Virus record (IMG/VR): IMGVR_UViG_3300008267_000373
Location: 1-50,306 of that record
Strand: one strand, 5' to 3'
Length of the DNA stretch: 50,306 nt
DNA from: a virus
Made by a program: the position numbers and the translations under genes. Shown here piece by piece: positions 1 through 6,801 of the stretch (within the stretch, counting starts at the first letter, position 1; the number at the start of each line of letters is the position of its first letter). A model generated the notes under the pieces. It saw only the letters and a program-made list of their open reading frames with translations, had not been told where the DNA came from and made no database searches.

Positions 1-500
1 GTAGGAACAATGATCAGTATCTTACCTTTATCTGTGCCCATGATATGACGCATGAGAAGATACATGATAAAAGACTTACCTGAACCGGTAGGTGATACCA
101 GAATAGCTCTTTTACGTTGCAGAGCCACAGACACAGCATCGTGTTGATACTCTCTTGGATCAAATGGAAGTTTTAGATGTCCGTAGAATTCTTTTAATAG
201 ATCGGGATTAATCTTATCGAGCATGAATGGAAAGCCGTAATCGCTTTCTTCTGTATCTAATTGGTAACCACGCTCTTCACAGAATTTAATTAGGTAGATG
301 TAAAGCCCAGAGTTCAATTCCCCAGTAAGTTGGTTGAACAACCGAATCTTACCGTCCCACACCCTTGCTTTAAAAGCAGGCATGAACTTATAACCTGGAA
401 CAAAGAAGGAGAAGTAATCGCTTAGTTCGTTTGAAATACTTCTATCGCATGCAATTGTAAGCATGCTATAATCTTTTAGTTTTACTTTAATAATATCCAA
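1..500 (-). CDS. uvsW: UvsW-like DNA/RNA helicase, 5' part only
   Basis: The gene runs off the left edge, leaving about 166 N-terminal residues. After a TTG start the protein reads MDIIKVKLKDYSM, then DYFSFFVPGYKF and WDGKIRLF, closely following the N-terminal domain of T4 UvsW. A Walker A motif (SPTGSGKS) and the strand ILIIVPT follow near the edge. UvsW is a superfamily 2 helicase that unwinds R-loops and branched DNA and shuts off origin-dependent replication late in infection. The TTG at 498-500 is chosen because it puts MDI where T4 has it; the first in-frame ATG is 12 codons later. The start overlaps the end of the upstream gene by 14 bases. A late promoter motif lies 34 bases upstream, fitting the late expression of T4 uvsW. 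Confidence 0.9.
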   Translation of the reverse strand, partial: MDIIKVKLKDYSMLTIACDRSISNELSDYFSFFVPGYKFMPAFKARVWDGKIRLFNQLTGELNSGLYIYLIKFCEERGYQLDTEESDYGFPFMLDKINPDLLKEFYGHLKLPFDPREYQHDAVSVALQRKRAILVSPTGSGKSFIMYLLMRHIMGTDKGKILIIVP

Positions 501-1161
501 GATGCGATCTTTTATATAATTCAAATTTCTCTTTATTTATATCGGGTAATTTGGGTGATAACTTTCTTAGGTTTACATAAGAATAATAATTGTAATTAGA
601 TATACTTAGGATTCTTTGATTCCATACCATATTACAATCTATGTTATTTAACAGATTATTAATAAAATCTATATTCTTTTCATCGTATGAATAACTTTCT
701 CCAAAGTTATGATCGCAAAAATATATGTCACAGCTTCCTAGATAAGAATTCGCATCAGAATGGATTATTTCTATCTTATCGTCAATATACCCATACTCTT
801 TTATATAATCGATTAGGTATTCGTTATTTTCTATTACTGTTATTTTAGTAACTTCAGGTTTCGTAGCTATCCAATTCGGTAGCATATTCATACCTAAACC
901 GGTTACGAGTACATTACCGTATGCTAAATCGTATTCAGAAAAATAGTAATACCCCATACAATGATTTGGGTGATACCACATTACCCTATTTCGATCGCGC
1001 TTCTTGCTATTCACATACAATGTAAATTCAGGCCTATTCTGAATTTTCTGAAAAACTATTTCTAAGTTTTCATCTTTATACAAACCTATTTTAGGTATAA
1101 TAAAGTTATGATCTTTTAGGAATTTAGGTACTGGATCACATATGTCTTCAATGTATAACAT
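487..1161 (-). CDS. Methyltransferase/spermidine-synthase-fold protein, unknown function
   Basis: This 224-residue protein has a Rossmann-type core. NVLVTGLGMN (about residue 84) resembles motif I of class I SAM-dependent methyltransferases and spermidine synthases. KITVIENNEYLIDYI is the following beta-alpha unit ending in an acidic ribose-binding position, and DIYFCDHNF resembles motif IV. The N-terminal 75 residues and the Tyr/Asn-rich C-terminus are unfamiliar. The substrate cannot be read from the sequence, and the glycine motif is degenerate (GLGMN rather than GxGxG), so catalysis is not certain. It sits between uvsY and uvsW, starting in the stop region of uvsY and overlapping uvsW by 14 bases. 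It looks more AT-rich than its neighbours, suggesting a later acquisition. Confidence 0.6.
   Translation of the reverse strand: MLYIEDICDPVPKFLKDHNFIIPKIGLYKDENLEIVFQKIQNRPEFTLYVNSKKRDRNRVMWYHPNHCMGYYYFSEYDLAYGNVLVTGLGMNMLPNWIATKPEVTKITVIENNEYLIDYIKEYGYIDDKIEIIHSDANSYLGSCDIYFCDHNFGESYSYDEKNIDFINNLLNNIDCNMVWNQRILSISNYNYYSYVNLRKLSPKLPDINKEKFELYKRSHLGYY
534..541 (-). promoter_or_regulatory. T4-type late promoter for uvsW
   Basis: TATAAATA on the minus strand matches the T4 late consensus recognised by gp55. It lies inside the 3' end of the methyltransferase-like gene, about 34 bases before the uvsW TTG start. T4 uvsW is itself a late gene, which supports the reading. Confidence 0.65.
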
Positions 1162-1607
1162 TAACCACCAGCTTCAAACTGCTTCCAACGAATGATGTTC
1201 GAAATGTTTTGGTGACGCCATTTCAAGTTCTCTACAATCTCTGTTAGAGTACTGATAACCGTTTTCCAGTATTCAATCTTTTCTTCAGACTGCTGAATCT
1301 CTGGATCTGAATCATAATAATAATCCATTTCACCCTTCAGAATCTTGAGTCCATCGAATGGATCGTACTTCCAACCTTTTAGAGAGATTTGTTCTTCGTC
1401 CATCTTACCATTGTAGTATAGCCACTTATCCTTCAGCAGAACTTTTTGGCTACGCTCACAACTTTTCAATCTAAGTTTTGCCTCAGATAGAAGTCTTAGA
1501 TATTTTGCATGGAGGATAGGTGTGTCTCTTGAGCTCTTATCAAGCTTAGAGTTATCAATCTGACAGTCAGTTGCCCACATGTCCAGAATCTGGTTCAAGT
1601 CAATCAT
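1161..1607 (-). CDS. uvsY: UvsY recombination mediator
   Basis: The 148-residue protein matches T4 UvsY (137 residues) in length, charge and layout: an N-terminal helix (IDLNQILDMWATDCQID), a basic central part (LRLKSCERSQKVLLKDKWLYYNGKM) and the ending RWKQFEAGG, against a similar FEAG ending in T4. UvsY loads the UvsX recombinase onto gp32-coated single-stranded DNA. Its location next to uvsW is in keeping with a recombination cluster, and a gene order in which uvsY adjoins tail genes is also seen in T4 (uvsY-25-26). The stop overlaps the next gene's start by about one base. Confidence 0.85.
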   Translation of the reverse strand: MIDLNQILDMWATDCQIDNSKLDKSSRDTPILHAKYLRLLSEAKLRLKSCERSQKVLLKDKWLYYNGKMDEEQISLKGWKYDPFDGLKILKGEMDYYYDSDPEIQQSEEKIEYWKTVISTLTEIVENLKWRHQNISNIIRWKQFEAGG

Positions 1608-1624
1608 AATATATCCTTCGTCAG

Positions 1625-2188
1625 TTAACGAATTTCGAAATAGGTATAGCGGAATGTTACTGGATAGGTAATGAATTGGTCTCCACCAGCCATTGCCTCA
1701 AAGTTAATACTGCCAAGACCAGTTGGCATACAGTCTATATATCGAATCTCTCTTACCACGTTATTCTTACTTGATAGAATGGAAAGAGTGATATCAGAGT
1801 AGGTAGGAGGTGATTCGTTATAGTTCGGAGTCTTGTTAGCATTCACCGGAGTAACTTGATTTACTTCGATAGTTCTTTCTAGCCAGTTCAACATTTCTCT
1901 GTATGAGTTCATTTCTTCATCAAGAATGATTGTGCAAGAAAGTTCTCCGAATGTGAACTTATCACCAGCAAATGGTACTGATGCAATGCGTCTATACGCC
2001 ATCTCTGCAGCTGGTACAGACACATCTGGATGGGTAAACGATTGGCAAAAGAATTCTAGGTTAGGAAACATCTTCCTATTGATCACCATTTTAAATGATG
2101 TAGGTTGCAGTAAGTTAGTGGTGGTTAGCTCACTTAGGTTACTGGTTGGTGATAGGTTAACGTCAGACGAAGGCTTCAGAATAGGCAT
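1625..2188 (-). CDS. Tail-tube-fold (gp19-like) virion protein
   Basis: 187 residues. After a short leader (MPILKPSSDVN) the sequence FKMVINRKMFPNLEFFCQSFTHPDVSVP, then FAGDKFTFGELSCTIILDEEMNSYREMLNWLE and a final FRYTYFEIR, follows the beta-barrel pattern of T4 gp19-type tube proteins. The same order (ligand-like strand, PDVSVP, F-x-F, D.....Y..M..W) occurs in the true tube protein of this phage at 8424-8954. It is probably a specialised ring of the tube or baseplate, such as a tube initiator or terminator, rather than the main tube. It has its own late-promoter-like site upstream. Which T4 gene it replaces I cannot say. Confidence 0.6.
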   Translation of the reverse strand: MPILKPSSDVNLSPTSNLSELTTTNLLQPTSFKMVINRKMFPNLEFFCQSFTHPDVSVPAAEMAYRRIASVPFAGDKFTFGELSCTIILDEEMNSYREMLNWLERTIEVNQVTPVNANKTPNYNESPPTYSDITLSILSSKNNVVREIRYIDCMPTGLGSINFEAMAGGDQFITYPVTFRYTYFEIR

Positions 2189-2217
2189 ATGGCATTCCTA
2201 TGTTTCTATGTTATAGG

Positions 2218-2225
2218 TATTTATG
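2218..2225 (-). promoter_or_regulatory. Late promoter (CATAAATA)
   Basis: CATAAATA on the minus strand, one base off TATAAATA, lies 30 bases before the start of the tail-tube-fold gene. It is the first of several such motifs placed just ahead of virion genes in this window. Confidence 0.6.
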
Positions 2226-2267
2226 ATCTATTGTACCACAAATTTTTCTAGAATAAAATCGAAAAAA

Positions 2268-2310
2268 GTGAAAATAGGGGATTTACAAATGAAAAGTAAA
2301 GGTGTATAAC
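2268..2310 (+). promoter_or_regulatory. Early promoter, sigma70-like with extended upstream box
   Basis: TTTACA at 2282-2287 and TATAAC at 2305-2310 are separated by 17 bases. The -35 is embedded in the longer box GAAAATAGGGGATTTACAAA, which recurs at 36634, 49400, 49658 and 50283. It drives the small plus-strand genes starting at 2338 and points away from the late gene at 1625-2188. Confidence 0.8.
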
Positions 2311-2337
2311 TAGTCTATCAACAAGAGGAACTAGATC

Positions 2338-2514
2338 ATGACACACTCCTTCGATATCGCATGGGACTGCCCGATCCAGGACTTTCTTTCACTCCTTGAT
2401 CGTTTCGATCTAAAACTTGAATCTTGGATCACTTTTGGTCCTGGTGGGGGCAATCCAGAAATTACCGTATCAGGAACTCCTGAAAACATCGCAAAACTCC
2501 AGAAGGAATTCTAA
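2338..2514 (+). CDS. Small early protein, unknown (58 aa)
   Basis: Translation gives MTHSFDIAWDCPIQDFLSLL and continues to LQKEF, 58 residues. The start follows an AAGAGGAA ribosome site eight bases upstream, and the leader from the early promoter is short. I recognise no family. The protein is acidic with one aromatic, Gly-rich stretch (FGPGGGNP). It is the first gene of a tight five-gene set with two- to twelve-base gaps or ATGA overlaps, so it is very likely translated as part of that operon. Small early proteins of T4-like phages often bind host machinery, but nothing here shows a target. Confidence 0.7.
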   Translation: MTHSFDIAWDCPIQDFLSLLDRFDLKLESWITFGPGGGNPEITVSGTPENIAKLQKEF

Positions 2515-2516
2515 TC

Positions 2517-2765
2517 ATGATCATCAAAGGTAACCGCACCCCAGCTTATATCGGCACTGTGGATCTGAAAGATCAAGACGATATGAAGCTCGTCAGCGCT
2601 ATCCGTAAATTGGTAAAAGAAGCCAATGCTCAGAAATCGTTTGGTCCTAAGCCGATGTATGTCAAGCTTCAAGGTCGTGGACATCGTATGGGTGTGTATC
2701 GTTATAACCAGTCCTTGCCTCTTAAGTTTTCTGACACTGCTGACGTCTATATGTACGCTCGATAA
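2517..2765 (+). CDS. Small early protein, unknown (82 aa)
   Basis: The 82-residue product begins MIIKGNRTPAYIGTVDLKDQ and is basic overall, with predicted alternation of one helix (MKLVSAIRKLVKEANAQK) and several strands (PMYVKLQGRGHRMGVYRY). It starts two bases after the previous stop, so translational coupling is likely. There is no membrane segment and no cysteine. I do not recognise the family. Confidence 0.75.
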   Translation: MIIKGNRTPAYIGTVDLKDQDDMKLVSAIRKLVKEANAQKSFGPKPMYVKLQGRGHRMGVYRYNQSLPLKFSDTADVYMYAR

Positions 2766-2776
2766 GGATATAGATC

Positions 2777-2950
2777 ATGACTGAACTTCGTTATCGTGTT
2801 ACTTACTACGAATGGCTTTTCAACCGCTATGGTGAAAAAGACTATATTCTCATGGATCATTGGGTCACTGAATCTACCCTGATCGATCTGAAAAACGATA
2901 GTCATGTAGATGAGCTCGAGGTTCATGAACAAGAGGAAGTAATGATATGA
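2777..2950 (+). CDS. Small early protein, unknown (57 aa)
   Basis: Translation from ATG 2777 gives MTELRYRVTYYEWLFNRYGE, continuing to EVMI, 57 residues. An AAGGATAT site precedes the start. The protein is acidic and rich in aromatic residues at the N-terminus (YRVTYYEWLFNRYG). The stop overlaps the ATG of the next gene in an ATGA arrangement, typical of translational coupling. The family is not recognised. Confidence 0.7.
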   Translation: MTELRYRVTYYEWLFNRYGEKDYILMDHWVTESTLIDLKNDSHVDELEVHEQEEVMI

Positions 2951-3159
2951 GCAATCAACGTCCTGGTAATACACACGCAGCTGCTGCTAAACAACACACT
3001 TATCAAGAAATGCAAGTACTTAATTTCTTTCGTATGTGTGTTGATGAACTAGTTGGTAACGATTCACAGTTTTACTTCGAACAGATCAAAGAACACCTTG
3101 AAGAAGGTGGTAAGCTTCCTAATAACTCCAAAGATGTACAAAGGTTGTTTGGACTATGA
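2947..3159 (+). CDS. Small early protein, unknown (70 aa)
   Basis: 70 residues, beginning MSNQRPGNTHAAAAKQHTYQ. The N-terminal 15 residues look disordered and the rest is helical (EMQVLNFFRMCVDELV and FYFEQIKEHLEEGGK). It starts by ATGA overlap with the previous gene and ends overlapping the next start by three bases. No known domain is recognised. Confidence 0.7.
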   Translation: MSNQRPGNTHAAAAKQHTYQEMQVLNFFRMCVDELVGNDSQFYFEQIKEHLEEGGKLPNNSKDVQRLFGL

Positions 3160-3284
3160 ATGAATTGCCAATCGAAATCGAATGCTTCTTGATTAAATAT
3201 GGTTTTCTTGAAGCTAAGAAACAAAACGATCCGCAACCTACTGGTTGGGTCCCTAGCTATAAAGGTGAACAACCACCGTTTTAA
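3156..3284 (+). CDS. Very small early protein, unknown (42 aa)
   Basis: The ORF gives MNELPIEIECFLIKYGFLEA and ends GEQPPF, 42 residues. Its ATG overlaps the TGA of the upstream gene, so its expression would rely on coupling. It is the last gene before the terminator. With so short a sequence I can only say that it is a plausible gene from position and strand; a chance ORF is possible. Confidence 0.55.
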   Translation: MNELPIEIECFLIKYGFLEAKKQNDPQPTGWVPSYKGEQPPF

Positions 3285-3295
3285 GATATAAAAAA

Positions 3296-3351
3296 GGGCA
3301 GCCGAAGCTGCCCAGTTTGATCGGGAGAGGTTTGATCCTCTCCCTTTTTTT
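3296..3351. terminator. Bidirectional double-hairpin terminator
   Basis: Two adjacent hairpins lie between convergent genes. For plus-strand transcripts, GGGAGAGG (3323-3330) pairs with CCTCTCCC (3337-3344) and is followed by a run of T. For minus-strand transcripts leaving gp23, GGGCAGC pairs with GCTGCCC around a TTCG loop (3296-3313) and is followed by TTTTTT. Each direction therefore has its own intrinsic terminator. Confidence 0.9.
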
Positions 3352-3358
3352 ATACAGA

Positions 3359-4702
3359 TTACTGAAGAATATTGTCCACGCGGAAAATTCTGTAGTACTG
3401 GTTGGTCTTTGCAGTTGCAAGACCGCTTGAAGGTGTTGAACCAACGAATGGGTTTGAAACCATGCCGTAACGGGTTTTGAAGCCGATCTTTGGCTGGAAG
3501 TCATTCTCACCAACTGCACGAACCATGGTCAATGGAACGTATGGGCAGTAGAAGAGACCTGCGTCGTAAGCGTTTGCACCCTTATAACCAACGGTTACAT
3601 AGTCACCGGTTGAGTATGGGTCGATGTAAACGCGGGTACGGCCATTAAGCACACCAGCGAAGGTGTTGCCGGTGTCGTCAACGTTTAGGTTGGTTGAAAG
3701 TGCTGGGGTATAGTCAAGCATACCTGAAGCAGCAAGAGCAGAAGCAACATCGCTTGAGCAAAGGATGAAGTTACCTTTACCACGACGGGTTTCTTTTGCA
3801 ATTACGTTAGCTTCACGCTCGAGCTGCATGATTAGACCCTTGAACTTTTCAACTGACCAACGGCCGTCGGCATCGGTTGAAAGGTCGAAGATACCTTGGA
3901 TAGCAACGTTTGAAGTAAGTGCACCAGTCTTAGCTTGGCTGTTGATGGTACGGATAACTTCGCGGTTGATTTCTGCAAGAATCTCGGTTGAGAGAATATT
4001 TGCAAGCTCAGTTTCAGCGTCAAGACCGTGAATTGCTTTTAGGTCCTGTGCAAGTTCTAAGCTGTATTCAGCCTTGAGCGCACGAGTCTTAGCAGTAACG
4101 GTTGCTCTTTCAATGGTGAAGCCCATTTCGTTGAAGGTAGAACCTGAAGCAGAGCTTCCAAGACGTTCACCGTCAGCAGTTGGCATACCGCCAGCTTTGG
4201 TTGGACCAGTACGTGAGTCGTCGATTGACGAGTCAGTTGTACGAAGACCGGTTGAAGAGTCGTCGGTAAGACCAACAAGACCTGATGGATCAGCGCCTTG
4301 GTTAACTGAAGAGTCGCCTGACCATTTGGTGTTAGCTTCGTTGAAGAGAGCTTCGGTTGAGTTGGTTGCACCAGCACCGTAGCGTGACTTCATTGCGAAG
4401 ATAAGACCGGTTGGACCTGCCATTGGCTGAACGCCGCAGAGGTCATAAGCGATCATGTTAGGCATTGCACGACGTACGAGCGAGATAAGAACTGGATCCC
4501 AGTTAGCTGCTGAAGAAGCTACGTTACCTGGGGTTTCAGCAAGGAAGTGAGACTGAGCGCGTTCTTCCTTAAGAGCCTTTTCCTGGTTCTCTAGAACTGC
4601 TGCAGTTACTGCACGGCGGTGAGCGTCTTTGATTGGTGAGGCTGATTCTTCGTTAAGAACTGGAGCCCACTTTTTAATTAGTTTATCATAAGATTCCATC
4701 AT
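3359..4702 (-). CDS. 23: gp23 major capsid protein
   Basis: 447 residues. ANWDPVLISLVRRAMPN, IAYDLCGVQPMAGPTGLIFAM and KIGFKTRYGMVSNPF are hallmark stretches of T4 gp23 (HK97-fold hexamer subunit). The likely prohead-protease cleavage site is after Glu56 in FLAE-TPGN, matching the (Leu/Ile)-x-Glu rule of gp21; residues 1-56 would be the removed N-terminal delta piece. It is somewhat shorter than T4 gp23 (521). It lies downstream of gp22 and gp21, as in T4, and its transcript runs into the double-hairpin terminator. It is the most conserved marker in the window for placing the phage among T4-like viruses. Confidence 0.97.
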   Translation of the reverse strand: MMESYDKLIKKWAPVLNEESASPIKDAHRRAVTAAVLENQEKALKEERAQSHFLAETPGNVASSAANWDPVLISLVRRAMPNMIAYDLCGVQPMAGPTGLIFAMKSRYGAGATNSTEALFNEANTKWSGDSSVNQGADPSGLVGLTDDSSTGLRTTDSSIDDSRTGPTKAGGMPTADGERLGSSASGSTFNEMGFTIERATVTAKTRALKAEYSLELAQDLKAIHGLDAETELANILSTEILAEINREVIRTINSQAKTGALTSNVAIQGIFDLSTDADGRWSVEKFKGLIMQLEREANVIAKETRRGKGNFILCSSDVASALAASGMLDYTPALSTNLNVDDTGNTFAGVLNGRTRVYIDPYSTGDYVTVGYKGANAYDAGLFYCPYVPLTMVRAVGENDFQPKIGFKTRYGMVSNPFVGSTPSSGLATAKTNQYYRIFRVDNILQ

Positions 4703-4721
4703 TGGAATTTACTCCTTGGTA

Positions 4722-5636
4722 TTAGTTACTTGATTTTCTGATTGCTGTAAGATAGCTATTCATGGTCTCAGAGATTTCAACGGTTTCTCCGTTGTTACCT
4801 TCTTCAACTTCTTCGCTAACTGCAGCTGCTTTTTTGGTGAAGACTGACTCTTTGATGGTTGCAACTTTGTTAGCAAAGTCTGCATCAAATGCGTAATCTT
4901 CTACCATGGTTCTGAGTTTTTCAACTTGGGTATCAGCAAGACCACGTGCAGCTTCACGAAGAACTTCTTCACGCTGGAAATGCTCGATAGCTTTGTTCTG
5001 CTCTAAAATAGTATCTACAGCTTCGCTTAGTTTGGTTGAAAGTTCTTCTACAGAACTATGGAGTTCGTCTACTAGGTCTACTTTGGTTTCTGGAACATCG
5101 ACATACGATTCCTGGAATAGAGTCTTAAGACCCTTCATGAAATCTTCTGCAATTTCCGCACGAAGACCAGACTGGACTGCCAGTTTGTTGTCTTCCATCC
5201 ATTGTTCAACCACGTAGTTGAGGTAGCTATCAACTTTTTCAACGAGGTCGGCTTGAATTACGCCAACTTCTTCTTCGAGTTGAGTTGCATATTGTTCTTC
5301 AAGACGGTCGATTTCTTCAGCAATCTTCATCTTTACATTCGCTTCAAAGATAATTCCTACCTTTGCTTTGAATTCTTCTGAAAGAGTTGCTTCGGATTCT
5401 ACGAGAGAACCGAGTTCGTCGTTGAAATTAATTTCTAAATCTGCAGCTTCCTTAGCGGTCACTTTACCCATTGGATCTGAGTTTCTTTTGTCACCCTTAC
5501 GTGCAGGTGCTTGCTTTGTTGCCGCCGCAGCTTTGGCTACTGAATCAATTGATTGTTGTTCAGCATTCTTTGGATCATGAGCTTCTTCGATCTCGTCGTC
5601 GAGCTCAACATCCTGGTCTTGTACTTGATCAGTCAT
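4722..5636 (-). CDS. 22: gp22 prohead scaffolding core protein
   Basis: 304 residues, highly charged and almost wholly helical, with an acidic start (QDQDVELDDEIEEAHD) and long heptad-like stretches (EEIDRLEEQYATQLEEEVG and ELSTKLSEAVDTILEQ). This is the composition of the T4 scaffold core, which is degraded by gp21 during maturation. The position between gp21 and gp23 is diagnostic. Individual residues are poorly conserved in this family, so the call depends mainly on context and composition. Confidence 0.88.
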   Translation of the reverse strand: MTDQVQDQDVELDDEIEEAHDPKNAEQQSIDSVAKAAAATKQAPARKGDKRNSDPMGKVTAKEAADLEINFNDELGSLVESEATLSEEFKAKVGIIFEANVKMKIAEEIDRLEEQYATQLEEEVGVIQADLVEKVDSYLNYVVEQWMEDNKLAVQSGLRAEIAEDFMKGLKTLFQESYVDVPETKVDLVDELHSSVEELSTKLSEAVDTILEQNKAIEHFQREEVLREAARGLADTQVEKLRTMVEDYAFDADFANKVATIKESVFTKKAAAVSEEVEEGNNGETVEISETMNSYLTAIRKSSN

Positions 5637-5646
5637 GTCTGACTCC

Positions 5647-6309
5647 TTAATATGTTTTATTTTTCAGCAACGAGAGGAAATTCTTGAACTCACGAGCCTG
5701 TGTCTCATAGAGATTAGAACGTGATGCTTTCTTAATTTCAGTCTCCATTTTTTCAATCACCTGAGGTTGTATAATGCCATTATTCCAGACCCACTCAACA
5801 CCTTCCATAATTCCATTTACAAAAGCTGTTGGTGCTGATGGATCTTGCACGATATCTACCGTGTTGAGAATAAAGTCGTCTTTAACGTACATGACACCAT
5901 TACGTTCCTCAAGACTACCCATACCACGAGTTGACACACCTAGTTGAACGCCACCATCAAGCAAACCTTTTACGATGTTACCCATTGGAGTTTCTAGTAT
6001 GCGTGCCTTACCCACTACGTCGTTCCCTGTCCAATCCAGGGATTCAATTTTGTGGGATACCTTATCCAGGTTAATAGAAGGACCGTCAGGATGGTTTAAT
6101 TCCCCAACAGCTCTACCAGTCTTAACCTGTTGTGTAACATATCTATCTACCGCTGCTTCCATGATTGGTTTAGGATAGATTCGACCGTTACGATTCTTCT
6201 GTTCTGATTGCATGAAGATGCCTTCGATAAAGTGGTTCTTACCACCATTCGCTTTGGCTTCCGTGATAACTTCTAGTCTTTGATCGTTATATTCAGCAAT
6301 CAGCTTCAT
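5647..6309 (-). CDS. 21: gp21 prohead maturation protease
   Basis: 220 residues. ERNGNGRIYP-type substrate-strand motif (NRNGRIYPKPIM), GELNHP with the catalytic His73, and GVSTRGMGS with the catalytic Ser126 define the herpes-assemblin-like serine protease of T4 heads. VDIVQDPSAP (about 151-160) carries the usual acidic residue. It cleaves gp23, gp22 and other head proteins before DNA packaging and then itself. It is one base from the small gene upstream and eleven from gp22 downstream, within one late unit. Confidence 0.95.
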   Translation of the reverse strand: MKLIAEYNDQRLEVITEAKANGGKNHFIEGIFMQSEQKNRNGRIYPKPIMEAAVDRYVTQQVKTGRAVGELNHPDGPSINLDKVSHKIESLDWTGNDVVGKARILETPMGNIVKGLLDGGVQLGVSTRGMGSLEERNGVMYVKDDFILNTVDIVQDPSAPTAFVNGIMEGVEWVWNNGIIQPQVIEKMETEIKKASRSNLYETQAREFKNFLSLLKNKTY

Positions 6310-6310
6310 A

Positions 6311-6505
6311 TCATTTACCTTTATACTGTTTCAAGAATTCCTTAGCCATCTTCTCGGCTTCTGCCTGTGAAGGATAGGTATCGAGCTCATCACCGTCAAT
6401 TGTTACTTTTACTTTACCACCAGGGGCATTCGTAAAGGTAACAGGATAACCGTTTATTTTTTTAGAATTACCTAATTCTTTTTTAAGCTCTTTTAAGGTT
6501 TTCAT
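6311..6505 (-). CDS. Small protein at gp68 position, unknown
   Basis: 64 residues, strongly basic (MKTLKELKKELGNSKKINGY) with a small beta hairpin (KVKVTIDGDELDTYPS) and a C-terminal helix (EAEKMAKEFLKQYKGK). It sits between gp67 and gp21, where T4 has gene 68, a prohead core protein of 141 residues. I see no sequence match to gp68, so only the position suggests a core role. It is the first gene after the late promoter at 6532. Confidence 0.7.
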   Translation of the reverse strand: MKTLKELKKELGNSKKINGYPVTFTNAPGGKVKVTIDGDELDTYPSQAEAEKMAKEFLKQYKGK

Positions 6506-6531
6506 ATTGTATACTTTTGATTAATATGATT

Positions 6532-6539
6532 TATTTATA
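6532..6539 (-). promoter_or_regulatory. T4-type late promoter for the head gene block
   Basis: Perfect TATAAATA on the minus strand, 27 bases before the 64-residue gene, in the gap after gp67. It would transcribe the small gene, gp21, gp22 and gp23, matching the strong late demand for capsid protein. Confidence 0.85.
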
Positions 6540-6551
6540 CGTAATAATATT

Positions 6552-6791
6552 TTAAGAATTTTCGTCTTCTTCGAACTCTTCTTCTTCTTCAAAATCGTCA
6601 TCTAAATCGATTTCTTCAAGATCTTCATCCGTGACTTCGTCTTCTTCTTCACCAAAGATCTGGCCAGCGACCATAATCTTCTGCTGATCGAGTGCACCTT
6701 GGATACGATCTTGCATTAGTTCTTTAAAGTGATTTTCAGCAGTGCTATAGTCTTTCATTGCAACGCTTTGAACAAAATCTTCAATACTCAT
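6552..6791 (-). CDS. 67: gp67 prohead core protein
   Basis: 79 residues. The N-terminal half is a helix (SIEDFVQSVAMKDYSTAENHFKEL), while the last 30 residues are almost all Asp and Glu (EEEDEVTDEDLEEIDLDDDF onwards). T4 gp67 (80 residues) has the same plan of helical start and acidic tail and the same place between genes 20 and 21. It is a minor scaffold component cleaved during head maturation. Confidence 0.88.
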   Translation of the reverse strand: MSIEDFVQSVAMKDYSTAENHFKELMQDRIQGALDQQKIMVAGQIFGEEEDEVTDEDLEEIDLDDDFEEEEEFEEDENS

Positions 6792-6801
6792 TTTATAATC
6801 C

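Noticed and set aside
1926-2216. 96-codon plus-strand ORF opposite the tail-tube-fold gene
   Set aside because: It is fully antisense to a gene with clear family motifs and has no promoter or ribosome site of its own.
3765-4382. Several long open frames on both strands inside the capsid gene
   Set aside because: They are shadows of the strongly biased gp23 coding sequence, with low-complexity translations.
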